This document shows positions 16,150 through 24,630 of a DNA stretch of 45,047 bases, piece after piece; within the stretch, counting starts at the first letter, position 1; each line of letters opens with the position of its first letter. The notes under the pieces are model-generated. The model worked only from the letters and a program-made list of their open reading frames with translations, was not told the origin of the DNA and ran no database searches. This DNA is from Alphaproteobacteria bacterium (GTDB taxonomy: Bacteria; Pseudomonadota; Alphaproteobacteria; Reyranellales; Reyranellaceae). The stretch lies in NCBI GenBank assembly GCA_016869975.1, contig VGCZ01000043.1:1-45047 (forward strand). The letters are read 5' to 3'. A program made the position numbers and the translations under genes.

Positions 16150-18471
16150 TCATGATTTGCGTGCCGCCTGGATCGCTTGCCAGACCGCTTGCGGCGTCGC
16201 TGGCATGTCGAGGTGCGTCACGCCCAGCGGCTTCAGCGCATCGAGGATCGCGCTCATGATTGTCTGGGGCGCGGACATGCAGCCGGCCTGGCCGACGCCT
16301 TTCACGCCCAGGCGATTCGAGGCGGTGGGCGCCGACGCGTCGAGATGGCCGGCGAAGCTCGGCAGGTCGTCGGCGCGCGGCAGGGCGTAGTCTATGAACG
16401 AGGCGCTCAGCATCTGACCGGAGCCGGGATCGAAGACGGTGTGCTCGATCATCGCCTGGCCGATGCCCTGCGCGAGACCGCCATGCACCTGGCCCAGGGT
16501 CAGCATGGGATTGAGCAGGCGGCCGTAATCGTCGACCAGCGTGTAGCGGTCGAGCCGCACCGCGCCGGTCTCGGGATCGATCTCGACCTCGGCGACGTGG
16601 CAGCCATTGGGGAAGCCGAACTTGTCGCTGGGGTTGTTGGCCAGGCTATCGAGCCCCGGCGCCATGCCTTCCGGCAGGTTGGCGGCATCGCGCGCCGCGG
16701 CGGCGACGTCGAGCAGGGCGATGGCGCGATCCGTGCCATCGACGACGAAGCGGCCGTCGACGAAGCGCACGCCCTCGACCGGCGCCTGCAGCAGGTGCGC
16801 GGCGATGCGCCGTGCCTTCTCCAGCGCCGCCTCGATCGCCATGACCAGCGCTGTGCCGCCCATCTGCATCGAGCGCGCGCCGCCATGCCCGTTGCCGCTG
16901 GGCAGCAGCTCGGTGTCGCCCTGGCGGTAGCGGAAGGTCTCGATCGGCAGGCCCAGCATGTCGGCCGCGACTTGCGGATAGGTCGTCTCGTGGCCCTGGC
17001 CGTTCGACATGGTGCCCACGGCCAAGGTCACGCCGCCATCGGCGTCGAAGGCGATGCGCGCGACCTCGCCCGGCGCGCCGCGCGCCGTCTCGAGGAAGCA
17101 CGACAGGCCCCAGCCGCGCAGCAACCCGGCTTCGGCCGAGCGCTTGCGGCGGGCCTCGAATCCCTTCTGGTCGGCGACGCGCAATGCGTCGTCGAGATTG
17201 GCGACGAAGCGACCGCCGTCGATCTGCAGGCCGGTCGGCGTGCGATGCGGGAAGCTCGACATCAGGTTACGTCGCCGCAGCTCGACCGCGTCGATGCCGG
17301 TTTCCCGCGCCGCCTGATCGACGAGGCGTTCGATCAGGTAGTTGGCCTCCGGTTTTCCCGCGCCACGATACGCGTCGATCGGCGGCGTGTTGGTGAAGAC
17401 GCCGCGCGTCTCGAGGAACGCCGCCGGGATGGCGTAGACGCCGCCCATGGCGTTGCCCGCCGACACGGTCGAGGTTCCCGGGCCGGCGCCCGACAGATAC
17501 GCGCCCATGTTGGCGATCGCCCGCACATCGAGCGCGAGGAAGCGGCCGTTTTCGTCGAGCCCCAGCCGTGCCCGCGCGCGGAAGTCGCGGCCCTGCGCCG
17601 AGGTCAGAAAATCCTCGACGCGCTCCGACACCCAGCGCACCGGACGGCGCAGTTTGCGCGCGGCGTAGAGCAGGTGCACCCATTCCGGATAGACGAAGTT
17701 CTTCATGCCGAAGCCGCCGCCGACATCGGGCACGCTCAGGCGCAGGCGATCCGGCTTGATGCGGAAGATCGACTCGGCAAGCTGTCGGCGGATGCCGTGC
17801 ACGGCCTGACCCGTGAGTGTCAGGTGCAGCAGGTCCTGCGCCGCGTCGTAGGTGGCAATGGCCGCACGCGTCTCGATCGGCGCGACGACGACGCGGTTGT
17901 TGAGCAGATCGGCGGTGACGATGTGTTTGGCCGAGGCCATCGCCGCGTCCACCGCCGCCTTGTCGCCGCGGTGATAGAGAAAGGCGGAGTTACCCGGCAC
18001 CTGCGGCCAGAGCTGCGGCGCGCCTGACTCGAGGGCGGCGGCGCCGTCGACAACAGCGGGCAGGGGCGTGTAGTCGACCTCGATGGCGTCGGCCGCCTCG
18101 AGCGCCGCCTCGATCGACTCGGCAATGACACAGGCCACCGGATCGCCGACATGGCGCACGACATCCTTCGCCAGCGCCGGGCGCGGCGGCACGATCAGCT
18201 TCTCGACGAAATCGATGGCGACGGCGCAGGGCAGGGGACCGATGCCGTCGGCGGCGAGGTCGGCCTCGGTGTAGATCGCGACCACGCCGGGCAGCTTGCG
18301 CGCGGCGCCGACGTCCAGCCGGTCGATCCGCGCGTGACCGTGCGGCGAGCGCAGCACGTAGGCGTGCAGGCAGCCGGCGGGGATCGCGTTGGCGACGTAG
18401 GTGCCCTTGCCGGTGAGGAAGCGTGCGTCCTCGAGGCGGCTGAGCGAGCGGCCGAGATAGGTGTCTGGCAT
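16150..18471 (-). CDS. Molybdenum hydroxylase large subunit without local M/S partners
   Basis: A 773-residue xanthine dehydrogenase/CoxL-family molybdopterin-binding subunit, which hydroxylates a substrate carbon using water. The N-terminal a/b-hammerhead part starts YLGRSLSRLEDARFLTGKGTYV; molybdopterin-binding GGGFGMK is at 251-257; the family motif AYRGAGKPE is at 367-375; TMSNGQGHETTYPQVAADMLG follows. At the C-terminus the usual G-x-G-E motif reads GVGQAG: the position of the catalytic glutamate is Q728 (codon CAG on the minus strand at 16290-16288). No FAD or 2Fe-2S subunit is encoded on this strand nearby; the CoxM/CoxS-like genes at 19878-21223 are the nearest possible partners. Its upstream start region overlaps a palindrome. 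Downstream are hyuA and hyuB. Confidence 0.93.
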   Translation of the reverse strand: MPDTYLGRSLSRLEDARFLTGKGTYVANAIPAGCLHAYVLRSPHGHARIDRLDVGAARKLPGVVAIYTEADLAADGIGPLPCAVAIDFVEKLIVPPRPALAKDVVRHVGDPVACVIAESIEAALEAADAIEVDYTPLPAVVDGAAALESGAPQLWPQVPGNSAFLYHRGDKAAVDAAMASAKHIVTADLLNNRVVVAPIETRAAIATYDAAQDLLHLTLTGQAVHGIRRQLAESIFRIKPDRLRLSVPDVGGGFGMKNFVYPEWVHLLYAARKLRRPVRWVSERVEDFLTSAQGRDFRARARLGLDENGRFLALDVRAIANMGAYLSGAGPGTSTVSAGNAMGGVYAIPAAFLETRGVFTNTPPIDAYRGAGKPEANYLIERLVDQAARETGIDAVELRRRNLMSSFPHRTPTGLQIDGGRFVANLDDALRVADQKGFEARRKRSAEAGLLRGWGLSCFLETARGAPGEVARIAFDADGGVTLAVGTMSNGQGHETTYPQVAADMLGLPIETFRYRQGDTELLPSGNGHGGARSMQMGGTALVMAIEAALEKARRIAAHLLQAPVEGVRFVDGRFVVDGTDRAIALLDVAAAARDAANLPEGMAPGLDSLANNPSDKFGFPNGCHVAEVEIDPETGAVRLDRYTLVDDYGRLLNPMLTLGQVHGGLAQGIGQAMIEHTVFDPGSGQMLSASFIDYALPRADDLPSFAGHLDASAPTASNRLGVKGVGQAGCMSAPQTIMSAILDALKPLGVTHLDMPATPQAVWQAIQAARKS

Positions 18472-18480
18472 TCGCGCATC

Positions 18481-18510
18481 CTACCTTCCCCCGCCAGCGG
18501 GGAAAGGTAG
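18481..18510. repeat. Palindrome in the divergent promoter gap
   Basis: Arms at 18481-18494 and 18497-18510 (CTACCTTCCCCCGC and its complement with one mismatch) flank a CA loop, 9 bases from the start of the minus-strand large subunit. The 115-base gap 18472-18586 must contain promoters for both divergent transcripts, so this element could be an operator-like or RNA-level control site. It belongs to the ACCTTCCCC variant of the palindrome family. Confidence 0.75.
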
Positions 18511-18586
18511 GAGTTCGCTGTTGTCGAAACGCCGTGCGCCCGCCATGCTCGCGACCGATAAGAAGAATGTCTGGAGGAGACGCACC

Positions 18587-19843
18587 ATGAACTCGGGCCG
18601 TATTCGTCGTCGTACCGCCGTGGCCGGCGCGCTGGCCGCCGGTCTGCCCTTGCCGGCGCTGGCGCAGGGCGCCGGGCCGATCAAGATCGGCATGAGCATG
18701 CCGCAGACCGGCGGGCTGGCCGCCGGCGGCAAGTCCTCGCTGATCGGCATCGAGGTCTGGCGCGACGATGTAAACGAGAAGGGCGGGTTGCTCGGCCGCA
18801 AGGTCGAAATGATCGTCTACGACGACAAGTCGAGCGCCTCGGAGACGCCGGCGATCTATTCCAAGCTGCTAGACGTCGACAAGGTCGACCTGATCTTCGC
18901 GCCCTACGCCACGGTGCCGACGGCGCCGATCATGCCTCTGGTCAAGCAGCGCGACCTGCTGCTGATCGGCAATTTCTCCTTCCAGGTGAACCGCACGGTC
19001 AAGCACGACAAGTGGTTCAACAACGCGCCGTGGGGCCCGGCCGATTCCTGGGCGCGCGCCTTCATCGATCTGGGCATGAAGGCTGGCGCCGATTCGATCG
19101 CGCTGATCGGCGCCGACCAGGAGTTCGCGCAGAGCCTGATCAGGATCGCCAAGGGGCTCGCCGAGGAGAAGAAGCTAAAGGTCGTCTACGAGCAGAGCTA
19201 TCCGCCGGCTACCGTCGAGTTCTCGGCCATGGTACGGGCGCTGCGCGCGGCGCGGCCGGGCATGGTGTTCGTCTGTTCCTATCCGCCGGATTCGGTCGGC
19301 CTGCTGCGCGCCGTCAACGAGATCGGTGTCGGCGAGAGCGTCAAGGTGTTCGGCGGCGGCATGGTCGGCCTGCAGTTCAGCGCCGTGGCCGAGTCGATGG
19401 GCTCGCTGCTCAACGGCGTGGTCAACTACAATTCCTACCTGCCCGAAAAGTCGATGGAGTTCGCGGGCTCCAAGGAGTTCTTCGTCAAGTACCAGAAGCG
19501 CGCGGTCGAGGCGAAGGTCGATCCGCTGGGCTACTACCTGGCGCCGTTCGGCTACGCCATGGGCCAGATGGTCGAGCAGGCGGTGGCGGCGACCAAGTCG
19601 ATCGAGCACAAGAAGCTGGCCGACTTCCTGCGCACGGCGGAGATGCCGACCATCGTTGGCCCGATCGCCTTCGCGGCCGACGGCGAGCGCAAGGAATCGG
19701 CGACCCTGATCGCGCAGTATCGCGGTGTCGTCGACAAGAACATCGAGCAGTTCCGCAGCCCCGGAAAGCAGGTGATCCTGTCGCCCGAGAAGTGGAAGAC
19801 TGGGGAGCTGATCCAGCCCTTCGAGAAGGCGCGCAAGGGCTAG
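18587..19843 (+). CDS. Branched-chain-amino-acid-type ABC transporter substrate-binding protein
   Basis: A 418-residue periplasmic binding protein of the Leu/Ile/Val-binding (Peripla_BP_6) class. The ATG at 18587 is chosen for the GGAGGA 8 bases upstream and because it starts an export signal: R-R-R at 7-9, hydrophobic AVAGALAAGLPLPALA, cleavage likely after A26. The mature part begins with IKIGMSMPQTGGLAAGGKSS, a classical strand 1, and continues with GLLGRKVEMIVYDDKSSASETPAIYSKLL. Proteins of this class often bind aromatic or heterocyclic carboxylates rather than amino acids. The gene starts an apparent eight-gene plus-strand transcript, followed by molybdenum hydroxylase M, S and L genes and then livHMGF, which supplies its permease and ATPase. 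Confidence 0.93.
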   Translation: MNSGRIRRRTAVAGALAAGLPLPALAQGAGPIKIGMSMPQTGGLAAGGKSSLIGIEVWRDDVNEKGGLLGRKVEMIVYDDKSSASETPAIYSKLLDVDKVDLIFAPYATVPTAPIMPLVKQRDLLLIGNFSFQVNRTVKHDKWFNNAPWGPADSWARAFIDLGMKAGADSIALIGADQEFAQSLIRIAKGLAEEKKLKVVYEQSYPPATVEFSAMVRALRAARPGMVFVCSYPPDSVGLLRAVNEIGVGESVKVFGGGMVGLQFSAVAESMGSLLNGVVNYNSYLPEKSMEFAGSKEFFVKYQKRAVEAKVDPLGYYLAPFGYAMGQMVEQAVAATKSIEHKKLADFLRTAEMPTIVGPIAFAADGERKESATLIAQYRGVVDKNIEQFRSPGKQVILSPEKWKTGELIQPFEKARKG

Positions 19844-19877
19844 ACGCCTAGCGGGTCCAGCTTCACAGGAGGGCGGC

Positions 19878-20729
19878 GTGAAAGCCCCCGACTTCGCCTA
19901 CGCGCGGCCCACCGTTCTGTCGGAGGTCTTCGACCTTCTCGACGGCGACGGCGACGTACGGCTGCTGGCCGGGGGCCAGAGCCTGGTGCCGTCGCTCAAC
20001 ATGCGGCTGTCGGCGCCAAGCCTGCTGGTCGACATCAATCGCCTGCCGGGGCTGTCGGGCATCGAGGCGCGCGATGGCGTCGTTCGCATCGGCGCCTTGA
20101 CGCGGCACGGCGAGATCGCCCGCTCGGCGCTGATCGCCGAGCGGTTGCCGCTGCTCGCCATGGCGGCGCCGCACATCGCGCACGCCGCGATCCGCAACCG
20201 CGGCACGTTCGGCGGGTCGATCGCGCTGGCCGACCCGGCGGCCGAGTGGCCGGCCTGCTGCCTCGCGCTCGGCGCGACGATGGTGGTGGCGAGCCGCGCC
20301 GGCGAACGGCGCGTCGCCGCCGGCGACTTCTTCACCGGGCTGTTCGCGACGGCGCTGCGGCGCGGCGAAGTCCTGGTGGCGATCGAGATCGCCTCGCCGC
20401 CGGCCGGCTCGGTCGCGCATTTCAGCGAGCTCGCCCGGCGCCGCGGCGACTATGCCATCGTCGGCCTGGCCGCGCAGGTCGCCCGCGCCGAGGACGGCGC
20501 GATGGATCCGCGCCTGGCGTTCTTCGGCGTCGGCGACCGGCCGGTGCTCGCCGAGGCCACCCGACGCGTCATCGCCGGTGGCGGCGGTATCGCCGACGCC
20601 CAGGCGACGCTCGGCAGGGACCTGGCGCCGACTGGCGACGCCGAGTGCGCCGGTGCGACCAAGCTGCACCTGGCGCGCGTCCTGCTCGGCCGCGCCATGG
20701 CCGCGTTGCGGACGCGAGGCGACGCGTGA
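19878..20729 (+). CDS. FAD-binding medium subunit of a molybdenum hydroxylase (CoxM type)
   Basis: A 283-residue FAD-binding PCMH-type subunit that passes electrons from the 2Fe-2S subunit to the acceptor. FAD contacts are seen as LLAGGQSLVPSLNMRL (AGGQS at 31-35) and AIRNRGTFGGSIALADP (T110-FGGS), plus the C-terminal CO-dehydrogenase flavoprotein domain with ELARRRGDYAIVGLAAQV. The start is GTG at 19878 with AGGAGGG 4 bases upstream. Its TGA overlaps the GTG of the next gene by three bases (GTGA). The pair of subunits downstream completes a standard L-M-S enzyme in the order M-S-L. Confidence 0.95.
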   Translation: MKAPDFAYARPTVLSEVFDLLDGDGDVRLLAGGQSLVPSLNMRLSAPSLLVDINRLPGLSGIEARDGVVRIGALTRHGEIARSALIAERLPLLAMAAPHIAHAAIRNRGTFGGSIALADPAAEWPACCLALGATMVVASRAGERRVAAGDFFTGLFATALRRGEVLVAIEIASPPAGSVAHFSELARRRGDYAIVGLAAQVARAEDGAMDPRLAFFGVGDRPVLAEATRRVIAGGGGIADAQATLGRDLAPTGDAECAGATKLHLARVLLGRAMAALRTRGDA

Positions 20730-21223
20730 GCGCCGGGCCGGACAACGCACGCGTCGTCACGCTCACCGTCAACGGCGAGCGGGTGAGCCGCCGCGTCGCC
20801 GCGCGCGCGCATCTCGTCGACTTCTTGCGCGACACCCTCGATCTCACCGGCACCCATGTCGGGTGCGAGCACGGTGTGTGCGGCGCCTGCACGGTGCGCG
20901 TCGACGGCATGGCCGTGCGCGGCTGCCTGATGCTCGCGGTGCAGGCCGACGGGGCGGTGGTCGAGACCGTCGAGGGCCTCACCGACCGCGGCGCCATCGC
21001 CGATCTTCAGGAGGCCTTCCTGGCGCGCAACGCCCTTCAATGCGGCTTCTGTACGCCGGGCATGCTGATCACCATCGCCGAGCTTCTCGAACGCGAGGCG
21101 GCGCCCTCGCGCGCGGCGATCCGCGAGGCGATCTCCGGCAACTACTGCCGGTGTACCGGCTATCAGGCGATCGTCGACGCCGTCGAGCGGACGCTGGCGG
21201 CGCGCGCCGGGCGGGCGACATGA
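20726..21223 (+). CDS. [2Fe-2S] small subunit of a molybdenum hydroxylase (CoxS type)
   Basis: A 165-residue iron-sulfur subunit with both expected clusters. The plant-ferredoxin-type cluster uses C47, C52, C55 and C67 (HVGCEHGVCGACTVRVDG ... RGC). The helical-domain cluster uses C106, C109, C141 and C143 (LQCGFCTPGM ... NYCRCTGYQ). The start is a GTG overlapping the M-subunit stop; the frame further upstream is only an alternative reading of the M gene. The stop overlaps the ATG of the large subunit (ATGA), so M, S and L are translationally coupled. All eight cluster cysteines are present, so the subunit looks functional. Confidence 0.96.
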   Translation: MSAGPDNARVVTLTVNGERVSRRVAARAHLVDFLRDTLDLTGTHVGCEHGVCGACTVRVDGMAVRGCLMLAVQADGAVVETVEGLTDRGAIADLQEAFLARNALQCGFCTPGMLITIAELLEREAAPSRAAIREAISGNYCRCTGYQAIVDAVERTLAARAGRAT

Positions 21224-23598
21224 GCGAACCGGCGCTGAGCTTCCTCGATCGACCAAACAGCTATATCGGCCGGTCGGTGCCGCGGCCGAACGCGCGTCGA
21301 CTGGTGCAAGGCCGCGGCGCTTACGTCGATGATCTGCGCCTGCCGCGCATGGCGCACGTCGCGTTCCTGCGCAGCCCGCGCGCCCATGCGCGCATCGTGC
21401 GGATCGACACCGCCGCCGCCAAGGCCGCGCCCGGCGTGGTCGCCGTGGTGACCGGCGAGGATCTCGCCGGGATCTGCAAGCCCTGGGTCGCCGTTCTCAG
21501 CCATTTCAAGGGTCTGCGCTCGCCGCCGCAACACCCCCTGGCGATCGGCTGGTTGCGCTGGGCCGGCGAGCCGTTTTGCGCGGTCGTCGCGGCGAGCCGG
21601 GCCGAGGCCGAGGACGCCGTGGCGCTGATCGACGCGGAGCTCGAACCGCTGCCGGTGGCGGTCGACATGGAGGCGGCGCTCGCGCCGGGCGCGACCGTCA
21701 TCCATCCCGAGCTGGGCGACAATCTGGCCTTCGAACGCACGCTGGACGTGGGCGACGTCGACGCCGCCTTCCGCACCGCCGCCGCGGTCGTCGAACAGAC
21801 GTTTCACGTCGGGCGGCACACCGGCGTCACGCTGGAGCCGCGCGCGCTGGTGGCCGAGTGGAACCCGGGCGAGGAGAAGCTCACCATCCACCACTCGTTC
21901 CAGGCGCCGCACATGATGCAGGACATCGTGTGCAAGCATCTCGGCTTGCCCGAGGCCAGCGTGCGCGTGGTGTGCGGGGATGTCGGCGGCTCCTTCGGCA
22001 TCAAGGTCCATATCTACCCGGACGAGATGGCGACGGTGGCCCTGGCGAAGCTGCTGGCTCGGCCGGTCAAGTTCGTCGCCGACCGGTTGGAATCCTTCGT
22101 GTCCGACATCCACGCCCGCGACCATCGCGTGAAGGGGCGCATGGCGGTCGACGCGGCTGGCGCGATCCTGGGAATCGAGATCGACGATCTCACCGGCATC
22201 GGTCCCTACTCGGTCTACCCGAGGACCAGCGCCGTCGAGGCCAACCAGGTCGTCAACCTGGTGGGCGGGCCGTATCGTCACGCGAACTATCGCGCCCGTG
22301 CGCGCGTGGTCTTTCAGAACAAGACGCCGATGTGCCAGTACCGCGCCGTCGGTCACCCGATCGCGGTGATGGTGACCGAGGGACTGGTCGACCTCGCGGC
22401 GGCGGCGATCGGGATGGATCCGGCGGAGCTGCGGCGGCGCAATGTCATCGCCGACGACGCGCATCCCTCGACGGCCGCCTCGGGAATCAGGTTCGAGAAG
22501 CTCTCGCACCAGCGCTCGCTCGAGAAGCTGCTGGCGATGATGGACTACGACGCGCTGCGCCGCGAACAAGCCGCGCTGCGCGCCCGCGGCATCCATCGCG
22601 GCATCGGACTCGCGGCCTTCATCGAGATCACCAATCCGTCCGCGGCGTTCTACGGCGTAGGCGGCGCCCGCATCTCCTCGCAGGACGGCTGTACCTTGCG
22701 CCTCAACCCGCAGGGCGGTGTGGTCGCGGCGATCGGCGTGACCGAGCAGGGCCAGGGCACCGAGGCGGTGATCGCCCAAGTGGTGGCGACTGCGGTCGGT
22801 GTTCCGTTGTCGGATGTGCGGGTCGTCACCGGCGACACCGACGCCACGCCCTATGGCGGCGGCACCTGGGCTTGCCGCGCCGCCGGCATCGGCGGCGAGG
22901 CGGCCTGGCAGTCAGGCAAGGCGCTGCGCCGCAACATCCTCGAGGCCGCGGCCGTTATGCTGCAGACCAACGCCGCTTCGCTCGATGTCCGCGATGGCAG
23001 TATCGTCGACGCCGACAGCGGCGCGGAGCGCATGAAGCTGTCCGAGTTCGGCCGCGTCGCCTATTTCCGGCCCGACACGCTGCCGGCCGGTCTGGCGCCG
23101 GAGCTCGTGGTCACGCGCCACTACGTGCCGAAGGACTATCCATTCGCCTTCACCAACGGCGTGCAGGCGTCCTATGTCGAGGTCGACACCGACACCGGCT
23201 TCGTCACGCTGATCAAGCATTGGTGCGTGGAGGATTGCGGCACGGTGATCAATCCGCAACTCGTCGACGAGCAGATTCGCGGCGGTATCGTGCAGGGCAT
23301 CGGCGCGGCGCTGTTCGAGGAGTGCCGCTACGACGGTCAGGGCCAGATGCTGAATGGCAACATGGCCGACTATCTCGTGCCGATGGCCGCGGAGATGCCC
23401 GACATCGATGTCGCGCACGTCGTGACGCCCACGGCGTCCTCGGAGATCGGCGCCAAGGGCGCGGGAGAGGCCGGTACGGCGGGCGCGCCGGCGGCGGTGA
23501 TCAACGCCATCAACGACGCGCTGCGCCCGCTGGGCGCGCGCGTCGATAGCCAGCCGGCCGGGCCCCAGGCTATCCTGCGCGCCCTTGGAAAGGTGTGA
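21220..23598 (+). CDS. Molybdenum hydroxylase large subunit (CoxL/xanthine dehydrogenase family)
   Basis: A 792-residue molybdopterin-binding catalytic subunit. The ATG at 21220 overlaps the S-subunit stop; the longer open frame upstream is a shadow of M and S. Segments include YIGRSVPRPNARRLVQGRGAYVDD (N-terminal), VVCGDVGGSFGIKVHIYPDE (cofactor binding), GVTEQGQGTEAVIAQVVATAVG, and C-terminal IGAKGAGEAGTAGAPAAV with the catalytic glutamate at E750. Where most relatives have AYRGAGRPE, this protein has CQYRAVGHP (C372-P380), and the AYRCSFR loop of true CO dehydrogenase is also absent, so CO is not the likely substrate. Aromatic or N-heterocyclic hydroxylation is an inference from family and neighbours. 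The last 140 bases before livH hold a hairpin. Confidence 0.94.
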   Translation: MSEPALSFLDRPNSYIGRSVPRPNARRLVQGRGAYVDDLRLPRMAHVAFLRSPRAHARIVRIDTAAAKAAPGVVAVVTGEDLAGICKPWVAVLSHFKGLRSPPQHPLAIGWLRWAGEPFCAVVAASRAEAEDAVALIDAELEPLPVAVDMEAALAPGATVIHPELGDNLAFERTLDVGDVDAAFRTAAAVVEQTFHVGRHTGVTLEPRALVAEWNPGEEKLTIHHSFQAPHMMQDIVCKHLGLPEASVRVVCGDVGGSFGIKVHIYPDEMATVALAKLLARPVKFVADRLESFVSDIHARDHRVKGRMAVDAAGAILGIEIDDLTGIGPYSVYPRTSAVEANQVVNLVGGPYRHANYRARARVVFQNKTPMCQYRAVGHPIAVMVTEGLVDLAAAAIGMDPAELRRRNVIADDAHPSTAASGIRFEKLSHQRSLEKLLAMMDYDALRREQAALRARGIHRGIGLAAFIEITNPSAAFYGVGGARISSQDGCTLRLNPQGGVVAAIGVTEQGQGTEAVIAQVVATAVGVPLSDVRVVTGDTDATPYGGGTWACRAAGIGGEAAWQSGKALRRNILEAAAVMLQTNAASLDVRDGSIVDADSGAERMKLSEFGRVAYFRPDTLPAGLAPELVVTRHYVPKDYPFAFTNGVQASYVEVDTDTGFVTLIKHWCVEDCGTVINPQLVDEQIRGGIVQGIGAALFEECRYDGQGQMLNGNMADYLVPMAAEMPDIDVAHVVTPTASSEIGAKGAGEAGTAGAPAAVINAINDALRPLGARVDSQPAGPQAILRALGKV

Positions 23599-23638
23599 AG
23601 CGTGTCACCGGCGGTCGAATCGAGAATGTCATTCGAGG

Positions 23639-23660
23639 CGCGGCGAGCGATCTCGCCGCG
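23639..23660. repeat. Hairpin between the large subunit and livH
   Basis: Perfect 9-base arms CGCGGCGAG (23639-23647) and CTCGCCGCG (23652-23660) with a CGAT loop lie in a 142-base gap. The surrounding GTCATTCGAGG...GGGACGACA sequence resembles a decayed member of the long intergenic repeats at 3605 and 30420. It could reduce read-through from hydroxylase to permease genes. Confidence 0.55.
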
Positions 23661-23740
23661 GCCTGGATCCTGCGCCGCGCCCGGGACGACAGCCTCGGCT
23701 GGGTCCGTGCGAACGATGACCTAGCGGCGGGGCGAGGGCG

Positions 23741-24613
23741 ATGTTCTCCTGGGAGCTCCTGCTCGACGCCGTTGTGCTGGGCACGATGGTCGGCTGCTTC
23801 TATGCCGCGGTCAGCATCGGGCTGGCGATCTCCTTCGGCATGCTCGACGTGCCCAACGTCACGCATCCGGCGCTGCTGGTGCTGGCGTCGTACGGCGCCT
23901 GGCTGCTGGGCGGCTTCGAGATCGACCCGATCCTCGCCGGGCTGATCCTGATGCCGCTGTTCTTCGTGCTGGGCATCGCGCTCTACCGCGTCTACCACGA
24001 GACCTTCGAGAAGCGCGGCAGCCAGGCGGCGGTGCGCGGCCTGGCCTTCTTCTTCGGCATCACCTTCATCATCGAGGTCGGCATCATCATGGCCTTCGGT
24101 GTCGACCAGCGCACCGTGCAGGCCTTCTACATCGGCAAGAGCATCGAGATCCTCGAGATCCGCATCCCGATGCGCATGATCGCCGCCTTCGTCATGGCGC
24201 TGCTGCTGTCGGGCGTGCTGGCGCTCTATTTCAACCGGACCTTCCTGGGCCGCGCCATCCGCGCTGTGGCCCAGGACGAGGAGGCGCTGCGCCTGATGGG
24301 CGCCGATCCCGTGCGCATCAAGCAATGGGCCTTCGGCATCGCCACGGCGGTCGCGGCGCTGGCCGGCGCGCTCCTGATCATCGTGCAGCCGGTCGAGCCG
24401 ACCTTGGATCGCGCCTATATCGGCCGCACCTTCTGCGTCGTGGTGATGGCCGGGCTGGGCAGCATGTCCGGCACCTTGGTCGCCGGTATCATCCTGGGCG
24501 TGGCCGAGACCATCGTGTTGACGATGTTCGGCGCGTCGTGGGCGCCGGCGATCTCGTTCACCTTGCTGCTGATCATCCTCGGCGTGCGCCCACAGGGGCT
24601 GTTCGGACGATGA
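23741..24613 (+). CDS. livH: Branched-chain-amino-acid-type ABC transporter permease, LivH family
   Basis: A 290-residue inner-membrane permease with about eight hydrophobic segments. Family features are the N-terminal VLGTMVGCFYAAVSIGLAISFGMLDVPNVTHPALLVLASY and the cytoplasmic EAA-like loop AIRAVAQDEEALRLMGADPVRIKQWAFG, which contacts the ATPases; the C-terminus ends IILGVRPQGLFGR, as LivH proteins do. The ATG at 23741 has GCGAGGG just upstream. It follows the molybdenum hydroxylase genes and precedes livM, separated from the latter by a 160-base composite repeat. The matching binding protein is most likely the one at 18587. Confidence 0.95.
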   Translation: MFSWELLLDAVVLGTMVGCFYAAVSIGLAISFGMLDVPNVTHPALLVLASYGAWLLGGFEIDPILAGLILMPLFFVLGIALYRVYHETFEKRGSQAAVRGLAFFFGITFIIEVGIIMAFGVDQRTVQAFYIGKSIEILEIRIPMRMIAAFVMALLLSGVLALYFNRTFLGRAIRAVAQDEEALRLMGADPVRIKQWAFGIATAVAALAGALLIIVQPVEPTLDRAYIGRTFCVVVMAGLGSMSGTLVAGIILGVAETIVLTMFGASWAPAISFTLLLIILGVRPQGLFGR

Positions 24614-24630
24614 GGGTTCACCTCGCTCAT

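Noticed and set aside
20452-21219. N-terminal extension of the Mo-hydroxylase large subunit frame
   Set aside because: This part overlaps the M and S genes, is Arg/Pro-rich shadow sequence, and the ATG at 21220 gives the expected N-terminus with an ATGA overlap.
21220-23598. True aerobic CO dehydrogenase large subunit
   Set aside because: The AYRCSFR active-site loop needed for the Cu-Mo CO dehydrogenase is not present.
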